From assembly GCA_031082105.1 (NCBI GenBank), contig JAVHLO010000071.1, forward strand, positions 1 to 11,588: DNA of 11,588 bases, in the 5' to 3' direction. Position 1 is the stretch's first letter. Each line of letters starts with the position of its first letter. This DNA is from Planctomycetota bacterium. Its GTDB lineage: Bacteria; Planctomycetota; MHYJ01; JACQXL01; JAVHLO01. The notes beneath the pieces are model-generated. The model had not been told where the DNA came from. It saw nothing but the letters and a program-made list of their open reading frames with translations, and did no database searches. A program made the translations under genes and the position numbers. Below are positions 1 through 5,737 of the stretch, piece by piece.

Positions 1-132
1 GCCTGGCTGAAGGAGTGCAACAGGCTAGTCCTACGCGGGGTGCGCTGATGGGCCTTTGGGCGGGGTAGAAGTCGGGATTCCGACCCTGTCTCCTCCAAGC
101 CTCTTCAAGTCCCTGTTCAATCGCCTTACCGC

Positions 133-1032
133 CTACCTGCGCGCAAGGTTGTACGCCTGTATCTTGCGGTCGAGCGCGGGGCGGGAGAGTTTCAGTATCT
201 GCGCGGTGCGCGACTTGTTCCAGTTGGTGACGGTCAGCGCCTTGAGGATGTATTTTTTTTCGACCTCCTCGAGCGGTTCGAGGTTCTGCGCGTCCTTCCT
301 CGCCTCGTCAAGCCCGGTCGCCTTCAATACGTGTTCGCGCGCAATCTTCCCGCCCTTCGCCTGGAGCAGCGCGTGCCAGACGACGAATCTCAACTGCCTG
401 ACATTGCCCGGCCAGTCGTACTCGACCAGCTCGCCCATCGCGTCCGGCTCGACTCCCGCCGCCGGCTTTTTCTCCAGCTCGGAGAACTCCTCCAGGAACC
501 GGTCCACGAGCGTCGGGACATCCTCGCGCCGCTTGCGGAGCGGGGGCAGCTCCACCTTGAGGCACGCGAGCCGGAAATAGAAATCGTCCCGGAACGCGCC
601 CTTCTGCCGCAGTCCCTCGATATCGACGTTCGTCGCGGCGATGATCCGCACGTCGGTCTCGATCTCCTTGTCGTCGCCGAGCTTCCGGTATTTTCGGTAC
701 TCGACGACATCGAGGAGCCGCTTCTGTGCGGAGAGCGAGATATCGCCGATCTCGTTGAGGAACAGCGTGCCGCCGCGCGCGGTCTGGAGCACCCCCTCGC
801 GGTCGGAATCGGCGCCGGTGTACGCGCCCTTCCTGTGGCCGAAGAGCTCCGATTCCTGGAGCGTCTCCGATATCCCGCCGCAGTTTATCTCGCAGAACGG
901 GCACTTCCTGCGCGGGCCGGCGTTGTGGATCGCCTGCGCGAGCAGGTTCTTGCCCGTGCCGGTCTCGCCGACGATGAGCATCGGCGCATCCGACGCGGCG
1001 AAGTTGCGCGCCTCTTCGAGGATCCTGCGCAT
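133..1032 (-). CDS. Sigma-54-dependent AAA+ transcriptional activator lacking a sensor domain
   Basis: This is a bacterial enhancer-binding protein: an AAA+ ATPase that remodels sigma-54 RNA polymerase, followed by a Fis-type helix-turn-helix. From the ATG at 1032 (299 aa) I see Walker A GETGTGK (22-28), the sigma-54 contact loop GAYTGA (69-74), Walker B LFLNEIGD (N93-E94), sensor I AATN (132-135), arginine fingers R148 and R154, the sensor II region WPGNVRQL near 207-214, and a C-terminal HTH (NKSRTAQILKLSRPALDRKI). There is no receiver, GAF or PAS domain. The start is uncertain. The frame stays open to 1135, and the upstream residues (LVSFEDL, CGSGGE) match the usual beginning of this domain, but no ATG, GTG or TTG occurs there. 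A CTG at 1113 follows an AGGAGG. Position N93 is normally Asp. Cysteines 44, 47 and 51 (C-x2-C-x3-C) are unusual here. The family call is firm; the target genes are inferred. Confidence 0.93.
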   Translation of the reverse strand: MRRILEEARNFAASDAPMLIVGETGTGKNLLAQAIHNAGPRRKCPFCEINCGGISETLQESELFGHRKGAYTGADSDREGVLQTARGGTLFLNEIGDISLSAQKRLLDVVEYRKYRKLGDDKEIETDVRIIAATNVDIEGLRQKGAFRDDFYFRLACLKVELPPLRKRREDVPTLVDRFLEEFSELEKKPAAGVEPDAMGELVEYDWPGNVRQLRFVVWHALLQAKGGKIAREHVLKATGLDEARKDAQNLEPLEEVEKKYILKALTVTNWNKSRTAQILKLSRPALDRKIQAYNLARR

Positions 1033-1113
1033 CTCGCCGCCGCTCCCGCACGTGAGGTCTTCGAAGCTGACCAGCCCGGCGCGGTACAGTTGTGATATCC
1101 GTCGCGGTCTCAG

Positions 1114-1125
1114 AGGAGGCCTCCT
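1114..1125. promoter_or_regulatory. 12-bp perfect palindrome containing an AGGAGG ribosome-binding sequence
   Basis: AGGAGGCCTCCT is self-complementary. Read on the minus strand, its first half is a perfect Shine-Dalgarno sequence six bases before an in-frame CTG (1113-1111) of the AAA+ activator. It may set a non-canonical start that adds 27 residues to the protein. The palindrome could also hide its own ribosome-binding site in a hairpin. Both ideas are inference. Confidence 0.4.
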
Positions 1126-1214
1126 ATCCGGGATTGTTTACTCAGGGTTACAGCGCAGTTCCCGCCTACCCCAAGAGAATTGGCCGCGAATGAAGCATCG
1201 GCAATAGATCAGCG

Positions 1215-1250
1215 CACCAAACACCAAATCACAAGCGCCAAATTCCAAAA
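1215..1250. repeat. A/C-rich intergenic repeat with recurring CCAAA units
   Basis: On the plus strand the words ACCAAA, ACCAAAT and CCAAATTCC recur within about 36 bases, giving a strongly skewed, low-complexity stretch between two minus-strand genes. Similar CCAAATTCCAA strings are common intergenic repeats in uncultured bacterial genomes, from my general recollection. No coding potential is seen. Confidence 0.4.
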
Positions 1251-1288
1251 TGTCGGATCCTATTTGACGCCTATGGGAAACAGTACGG

Positions 1289-1999
1289 CTAAGGGCGCAC
1301 GCTGTCGCCCACCTGTGCCGGCTCCACCTCGAGTTCCTTCAGGCTACTCGCCGCAGCCCAGTCCCTCTCCACTTTCTCAATCTGGATCTTGGTGATAACC
1401 TTGTCACCCCTGTAGACGTTGAGTTGGTCGCCCGGCGCGAGGCCGCAGTTCTTTCCGACGTTGATTATCATCAGGTTCAGGTCGGGCCGGGTACTGACCG
1501 CCATCACTTCGCCCGCAATTGGAGACCCGGTCTGATCGCCCGCAATTTCAACTGCGGGTTCCGAGACAACCTCAACCCGATCGGCCATTTCGCGGGCATC
1601 CGCCGCAGCCTTCTGCAGCTCCGCCTTGAGTCCCGCGTTCTCAGCGGCATGCGCCTCTTCAAGCGTTGTCAGCCTTCTCAACTCGGCTGTCAGCGCCTTG
1701 TTCTGCTCTCCGAGCGATTCCTCGATTTCGTCCAGCTTGCGCAGTGCCGCGTCTCTTTCTCTTTGCGCTTCTTCCTTTGCCGTCTTTGCGGAGGCGGAAA
1801 GTTCAAGATACTTGCTTCGCTCGATCTCTCGCTGCTGTTCGGCTTCCTCTCTCGCAACCCTGTCCTGGTAGGCGATGACTGTGCAGGCAACCACCCCCGC
1901 AATTGCGACAATGAGGGCAACTCGCGCAATCCTCGTCTTGAAAGCGATACGGTCGGAGACCCTGTCTGCTGTCCTGGCCGTGGAATTGTCCGTGCTCAC
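1289..1999 (-). CDS. Single-pass membrane coiled-coil protein with FlgT-C-like C-terminal domain
   Basis: The 236-aa product has a short basic cytoplasmic end, one transmembrane helix (about 27-43, ending before YQDR), a long charged coiled coil (about 46-145, rich in E, K, R, A and L), and a compact C-terminal beta domain (about 160-236). That domain has the pattern GEVMAVS...LMIINVG...GLAPGDQLNVYRG...VGDSVR, which resembles the FlgT C-terminal-like fold found in envelope proteins of several Gram-negative lineages. The start is GTG at 1999, preceded by GGAAGG at six to seven bases. It follows the exbB-like gene by 92 bp on the same strand, so they are probably cotranscribed. It occupies the slot where exbD normally lies, but it has no ExbD-type Asp in its helix and is not an ExbD. 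A periplasmic scaffold or channel partner role is inference. Confidence 0.8.
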   Translation of the reverse strand: MSTDNSTARTADRVSDRIAFKTRIARVALIVAIAGVVACTVIAYQDRVAREEAEQQREIERSKYLELSASAKTAKEEAQRERDAALRKLDEIEESLGEQNKALTAELRRLTTLEEAHAAENAGLKAELQKAAADAREMADRVEVVSEPAVEIAGDQTGSPIAGEVMAVSTRPDLNLMIINVGKNCGLAPGDQLNVYRGDKVITKIQIEKVERDWAAASSLKELEVEPAQVGDSVRP

Positions 2000-2035
2000 C
2001 GGTAGCCTTCCTTCCAGCGCGGGCTATTCCCGTGT

Positions 2036-2065
2036 CTTCATCGCTTCGCCCCGCAGAATGACATT
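2036..2065. repeat. Degenerate fragment of a TCGCTTCGC-type intergenic repeat
   Basis: The stretch between exbB and the coiled-coil gene holds TCGCTTCGC followed by CAGAATGACA. This resembles one half of a widespread palindromic intergenic repeat with a TTCGCTTCGCTCAGAATGACA core. The match is from memory and imperfect. A 13-codon reading frame over it is unlikely to be a gene. Confidence 0.3.
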
Positions 2066-2091
2066 CCCTTTGTTTTCATGAGCAGCCCGGG

Positions 2092-2919
2092 CTAGGGCTC
2101 GGTGGCGGCCGCTTTTTCGCCGGCGGACGAGTTTCCCCCTGTCAGTGAAGTAGCGAGCGGGGGCTTTTCCGCGGGCCTTGCGGACGCAGGCGCGCCGGCG
2201 GGTGCGGCGGGAACGGCCTGGGCCTGGGCCGGCGCGGAACTCTTGCCGCCCGGGCCGAAATTGAGCGTCCGCTGCATCCGGCGCTCGCGCGAGAAGACGA
2301 TGTCGACCATCTCGGCGGCGTAGCGCTCGAGCTCGTTCACGATCCGGCCGGTGGCCACGACGAAATAGTTGTAGGCGATGTAGACGGGGATCGCGATGAT
2401 CAGCCCCGCCGCGGTCGTTATGAGCGCCTCCCAGATGCCGCCCGCGAGGTTGGTCGGGCTCACTGGCGCGCCGCCGCCCGTCACGCGCTGGATCTCCTGG
2501 AAACACTTGATCATCCCCGTCACCGTGCCGAGCAGGCCGAGCAGCGGGGCGACGTGCGCGATAGTCGACAGTATCCCGATCCACTTCTCCAGGTAGGGCA
2601 CCTCGAGCGCGGACCCCTCGACGAACGCCGTCCGGACCTCCTTCTGGCCGAGCGACATGCGCGAAAGCCCGCTGCGGAAGAGCCGCCCCAGCCATGTGGG
2701 CGCGCCGTCACAGAGCTTCATCGCCTCCGGCAGTTGGCCGCCCGAGACCGCCTGCCTGAGCGGGGGGAGGAACCCGGCGATCGCCTTGCGCGTCGCGCGC
2801 AGGAAGAGGAGCCGCTCGATGACGACCGTCAGCGCGATGAGCGAACAGAGGGCGAGCGGGTACATCACCGGCCCGCCACGCAGAAAAAGCTGGTACAATT
2901 GCGTTCCCATGCCGGGCAT
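2092..2919 (-). CDS. MotA/TolQ/ExbB-family proton channel protein
   Basis: This 275-aa inner-membrane protein has the three-helix layout of ExbB/TolQ. Helix 1 is at about 17-40 (PVMYPLALCSLIAL, then IERLLFL), helix 2 at about 113-137 with the family signature HVAPLLGLLGTVTGMI, and helix 3 at about 162-186 (WEALITTAAGLIIAIPVYI). These proteins form pentameric cation channels that, with ExbD or TolR, couple proton flow to work at the outer membrane. The C-terminal 50 residues are a Pro/Ala-rich tail beyond the usual family end. No exbD or tonB gene follows; the next gene encodes a coiled-coil membrane protein. The ATG at 2919 has no strong Shine-Dalgarno, and a second ATG at 2910 is equally possible. 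The family is clear; the energised process is unknown. Confidence 0.92.
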   Translation of the reverse strand: MPGMGTQLYQLFLRGGPVMYPLALCSLIALTVVIERLLFLRATRKAIAGFLPPLRQAVSGGQLPEAMKLCDGAPTWLGRLFRSGLSRMSLGQKEVRTAFVEGSALEVPYLEKWIGILSTIAHVAPLLGLLGTVTGMIKCFQEIQRVTGGGAPVSPTNLAGGIWEALITTAAGLIIAIPVYIAYNYFVVATGRIVNELERYAAEMVDIVFSRERRMQRTLNFGPGGKSSAPAQAQAVPAAPAGAPASARPAEKPPLATSLTGGNSSAGEKAAATEP

Positions 2920-2971
2920 TCTATTTCAAGATCCGGTCTGCATCAAGGAAAACCGGCATGGCGCACGCCCG

Positions 2972-3032
2972 GTTCGTAGTGGCGACTTTAGTCGCTGGTC
3001 GGGCGAGCGACTGACCCGCATTATCTACGAAC
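2972..3032. repeat. GTTCGTAG palindromic repeat, copy 1
   Basis: It begins GTTCGTAGTGGCGACTTTAG and ends CTACGAAC. The left part matches the near-perfect copy at 4217-4275, but the right half has diverged to GACCCGCATTATCTACGAAC. That right half is instead the inverse of the start of copy 3 (3128-3165), so copies 1 and 3 could form one large nested foldback around copy 2. Confidence 0.75.
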
Positions 3033-3050
3033 CTTCGGCGAAGGCCGACA

Positions 3051-3108
3051 GTTTGTAGTGGCGCCGTCAGGCGCTCGAACGGCCAACGCTCACGGCGTCA
3101 CTACGAAC
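3051..3108. repeat. GTTCGTAG palindromic repeat, copy 2 (variant core)
   Basis: The outer arms are GTTTGTAGTGGCGCCGT and the inverse of GTTCGTAGTGACGCCGT (two mismatches). The core is GCCGTCAGGCGC rather than GACTTTAGTC. The conserved outer arms with a changed core show a family of related hairpins rather than one duplicated block. Confidence 0.7.
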
Positions 3109-3127
3109 TCGAGCAGCAGGTCGCCGC

Positions 3128-3165
3128 GTTCGTAAATAATGCGGGCCAAAGTCGCTACTACGAAC
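3128..3165. repeat. GTTCGTAG palindromic repeat, copy 3 (short)
   Basis: It runs from GTTCGTAAATAATGCGGGCC to AAAGTCGCTACTACGAAC. Its left part is the inverse of the right arm of copy 1 and its right part is the inverse of the left arm of copy 1. It probably arose by rearrangement within the cluster. Confidence 0.6.
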
Positions 3166-3203
3166 TCGCTACGCGGTCTCTGCGCCCCGGCCGCCGGAAT
3201 TTC

Positions 3204-3232
3204 TTGACTTGCGGTCTGATATCATGGTTAAT
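3204..3232 (+). promoter_or_regulatory. Candidate sigma-70 promoter for the lipoprotein gene
   Basis: TTGACT (3204-3209) is followed after 17 bases by GTTAAT (3227-3232): a five-of-six -35 match and a four-of-six -10 match at ideal spacing. It would give a leader of about 155 bases. That leader holds a perfect 6+6 dyad (CCGGAC-G-GTCCGG, 3291-3303) and an AAAGGAGG (3312-3319) with no start codon at the right distance. The rest of the 2920-3394 gap is the palindrome cluster. Confidence 0.4.
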
Positions 3233-3394
3233 GGCGCGAAGGCGGTTCGCGGAGTGCGCGGATCGCCCTTTGACTTCACGATTCTTGTTGCCGGACGGTC
3301 CGGGAGGCCGGAAAGGAGGTTGTTCGCGCTCCAGGCTCATGGCGACCGAGAAGTCTTGTTGATGCCGATTTGAGAGAATTTTGGGGATTATCAC

Positions 3395-4051
3395 ATGTCG
3401 AAATTCGCCATTGCGCTTCTTTGCGTTGTCAGCTTTGCAGTCGCCGTGGGGTGCGAGAGCCTTACCGGCCCCGTCGTGAAGGACCCGACCCAGCCGGCAG
3501 AAAGCGGCGGGTTGTCGTCAGGCGGAAGCGCCGATTGGATCAAGGACTCCCAGGCGCCCTACAAGATCAGCCTGCATGCCAATCCGGCCGTGGGCCAGTG
3601 GGCGGAATGGGAAGCCTCCGGGATGAAGCAGAAATGGGCGGTCGTCGGAGAGCAGGACGGCAAATTCTGGGTCGAGTACCAGTATCTCGTGGGACAGGAC
3701 CAGGTCGTCTTCGCGTATCTCAGCGACAAGGACGGCAACGTGACGAAGGCCTACGGCGGCCTGTCCGGCAAAGAGGGCGTCGAGCTGAAGATCATGGAGA
3801 AGCCGGCGGGGACCGCCGAGGTAAAAGGCAGAGAGGTCTCGAAGACAGCCGAGAAGGTCACCGTGAAGGGCGGTAGCTTCGACACGCAGAAGATAGTGTG
3901 GGAGATGGAGTACGACGGCAAGAAGATGGAGACGACAAGCTGGCGGAACGACAACGTGTACTTCACGAAGCTTGTCAAGGCGGAGAACATGGAGCTCATC
4001 GGCTCCGGCACCGACGCGAAGGCCAGTCTGAAGATACCGGCGGGCAAATAG
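3395..4051 (+). CDS. Putative lipoprotein of unknown function
   Basis: The 218-aa product has a typical lipoprotein signal: a short MSK start, a hydrophobic stretch to about residue 18, and AVGC with the acceptor cysteine at 20. The -3 residue is Ala rather than Leu, so the lipobox is slightly off consensus. A Gly/Ser-rich linker (about 36-46) leads to a soluble domain rich in beta-type alternation, with motifs such as VGQWAEW, KFWVEYQY and IVWEMEYDGKKMETTSW. I do not recognise a family. An in-frame TGA at 3371 fixes the ATG start, which has only a weak GGGGA ribosome site. It is the only convincing plus-strand gene, stands alone between palindromic repeats, and is convergent with the redox operon. 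Likely envelope-located; substrate and role unknown. Confidence 0.85.
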   Translation: MSKFAIALLCVVSFAVAVGCESLTGPVVKDPTQPAESGGLSSGGSADWIKDSQAPYKISLHANPAVGQWAEWEASGMKQKWAVVGEQDGKFWVEYQYLVGQDQVVFAYLSDKDGNVTKAYGGLSGKEGVELKIMEKPAGTAEVKGREVSKTAEKVTVKGGSFDTQKIVWEMEYDGKKMETTSWRNDNVYFTKLVKAENMELIGSGTDAKASLKIPAGK

Positions 4052-4077
4052 CGCCATCACGACTTGTCGGCAGGAAG

Positions 4078-4108
4078 CCCGCGGGGGCTGCGCAGCGGCC
4101 CCTGCGGG
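4078..4108. terminator. GC-rich hairpin after the lipoprotein gene
   Basis: CCCGCGGGGGCTG and CGGCCCCTGCGGG form a 13-bp stem (two G-U pairs) with a five-base loop, starting 27 bases after the stop codon. No T-run follows on either strand, so it is not a classical intrinsic terminator. It may still stop or stabilise transcripts in this convergent gap. Confidence 0.45.
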
Positions 4109-4216
4109 CGGCCTGTCGATGTGCGCACAGCGCGGCATGGTGGGTTACGGCAGGCGACGCTCACGGGAATCAGTACGGTGACCGTAGGGAAACGGTAATC
4201 CGGCACGGTTGCCCTT

Positions 4217-4275
4217 GTTCGTAGTAGCGACTTTAGTCGCTGGTCGAACGAGCGACTAAAGTCGCCACTACGAAC
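4217..4275. repeat. GTTCGTAG palindromic repeat, near-perfect copy
   Basis: The left arm (4217-4241) starts GTTCGTAGTAGCGACTTTAG; the right arm (4251-4275) is its inverse with one mismatch in 25, around a nine-base loop GGTCGAACG. Each arm also contains an inner dyad AGCGACT-TT-AGTCGCT. It is a compact REP/MITE-like hairpin between the 3' ends of two convergent genes and could act as a bidirectional terminator. It is related to the cluster at 2972-3165. Confidence 0.85.
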
Positions 4276-4310
4276 TGCACGCCGAACCGTAGACTCACGA
4301 ACGGTTGAGG

Positions 4311-5600
4311 CTACACGTCTGCAAAGAACGCGCCGGTGAGCGCCTTCCATTGCGTCTCGCTCAGCTTGCCCGGCAGATCGGGAATCAACCGACCGCCGTC
4401 GGCGGCCATCGCCTTGCCGGCAGGCTCGGACCAGTGATAGAGCCGCTCGGCCTCCGACGCGAACCAATCCTCCGCGGCACGACCCGACTGGAGCCGACCT
4501 GCGGTCTCGCGCCACTCCTCCTCACGCGGCCACACAAGCGCAAGCCAGCCGCGATAGTACGGGTCCTTCGTCGCCAGCGACGGGTCGGTGAGCAGGTCCG
4601 TGTTGACGTCGATCAACCTGCCGCCCAGCGGCGTGCGCAACGAGAGCGTCCTGCCCCCGCTCCGCAGCTCCCAGACCGCTTCGCCGCGGCTGAGCGTGTC
4701 GCCCGCCGACGGCATCACGATGTCGTCGACCCTGCTGATGACCTTTCGCGCGAAGTCGTCAATGCCCACCTTCACCTTTCCGTCGAGTCGCTTCAGCCAC
4801 AGGTGGTTCTTCGCGAAGTACAGTTGCGGCATGACCGTGAACTCCTCTATTGTCACGGGCAGCTTCCGCTCGACCGGTCGCGCCACGAATGCGGGGTGGG
4901 TCTTGAGGGTTTCCTCCATCGCCTGGTCCACTTCGCACTTCTGGCATTGGAAACTCCTCGGGCAGACCTTGTGGGCGACCAGGCCCATGCGCGCGTAGCG
5001 GCACTGACGCTGCTCGGCCCCGAGCTTGTCGCGCCAGAAGTCGCGGGTCTGAGACTCCATCTGGATGTGTCCGGTCGGGCAGACGAACGTACACGCCCCG
5101 CAGCCGAGACACGCCTCGGAAGGCTGCGCGAACGCCGGTTCCACGCGCCGGAATATCCCGCGGTCGGCAAAGCCGATGGCGCTCGCGCCGAGGACTTCAT
5201 TGCAGACCCGCACGCACATACCGCAGAGGATGCACTTTTCGTTCTTGGGCGCGAACCGCGGGCGGGTGATCCCGAACTCCGCCGCTTTCTTGCGGACCGC
5301 CGGGACGTCCGGGCATCGGGAAAGGAGAAAGTGCATCATGAGCTTCCTGCCCTTCAGGATGCGGGAGCTGTTCGTCCGGACGGAGATCCCCTCCTCGGCC
5401 GGGTAGGCGCAGGCGGCCTGGAGCCTGGTCGCGCCGCGCTGCGTGATCTCGACCGTACAGAGCCGGCATGCGCCGTACGGGAGAAGATGCTCGTGATGGC
5501 AGAGGGTCGGAATCTCGATGCCGAGCTTCTTCGCGGCATCCAGAACTGTCGAGCCGGACTCCACGGTTGCCTGCGTTCCATCGATAGTGAGGGACGGCAT
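4311..5600 (-). CDS. NuoG/HydA-N-like iron-sulfur protein fused to a lysine-less GcvH-like domain
   Basis: The 429-aa product is an electron-transfer subunit with a mosaic layout. Residues 1-75 form a [2Fe-2S] domain (C34, C45, C48, C64). The next segment, which in NuoG/HydA holds the His-Cys [4Fe-4S] site, reads LLSRCPDVPAV and keeps only C96. Two [4Fe-4S] motifs follow: C123-x2-C-x2-C-x3-C133 and C164-x2-C-x2-C-x3-C174. Then comes C200-x12-C213-x5-C219-x2-C222, and at about 260-358 a GcvH-like domain: H266-x-WL, VGIDDFA, DVN...DP...DPYYRGW. Aligned by hand without gaps to E. coli GcvH, the lipoyl lysine falls on G316. No H-cluster motifs exist, so this is not a hydrogenase catalytic subunit. 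The ATG start follows AAGGAG at seven bases. It is last in the operon and probably passes electrons from the HydBC-like proteins to an unknown acceptor. Confidence 0.88.
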   Translation of the reverse strand: MPSLTIDGTQATVESGSTVLDAAKKLGIEIPTLCHHEHLLPYGACRLCTVEITQRGATRLQAACAYPAEEGISVRTNSSRILKGRKLMMHFLLSRCPDVPAVRKKAAEFGITRPRFAPKNEKCILCGMCVRVCNEVLGASAIGFADRGIFRRVEPAFAQPSEACLGCGACTFVCPTGHIQMESQTRDFWRDKLGAEQRQCRYARMGLVAHKVCPRSFQCQKCEVDQAMEETLKTHPAFVARPVERKLPVTIEEFTVMPQLYFAKNHLWLKRLDGKVKVGIDDFARKVISRVDDIVMPSAGDTLSRGEAVWELRSGGRTLSLRTPLGGRLIDVNTDLLTDPSLATKDPYYRGWLALVWPREEEWRETAGRLQSGRAAEDWFASEAERLYHWSEPAGKAMAADGGRLIPDLPGKLSETQWKALTGAFFADV

Positions 5601-5623
5601 TCTGTGTCTCCTTCAAACGACTA

Positions 5624-5652
5624 TGACAAGGTGAACGGGTGATAAGGTGAAA
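5624..5652. repeat. Short 8-bp-period GGTGA repeat in the operon gap
   Basis: GTGA begins at 5631, 5639 and 5647 on the plus strand, giving three units of an eight-base period between the HydB-like and HydA-like genes. The rest of the 137-bp gap shows nothing I recognise. Function unknown. Confidence 0.35.
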
Positions 5653-5737
5653 CCTGCAGTCTGCCGATCTTCTCGCCCCTTCACTGAAACGGCCGCTCTG
5701 TCCGGGGTTTTTCCGCAATCCCGAATTCGCAGCCGCG

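Noticed and set aside
1..110. tRNA-like 3' end near GTCGGGATTCCGACC...CTCCTCCA
   Set aside because: The stem-loop has no TTCRA T-loop and no matching D or anticodon arm could be found. The stretch 1-132 shows no supported feature on either strand.
2024..2695. Overlapping 223-codon minus-strand frame within exbB
   Set aside because: It is a shifted frame of the ExbB-like gene with an Arg-rich composition; only the 2092-2919 frame has the family's three helices and signature.
2972..3165. Possible CRISPR array
   Set aside because: The repeats vary in core and spacing, alternate orientation and form palindromes; there are no uniform direct repeats with unique spacers and no cas genes.
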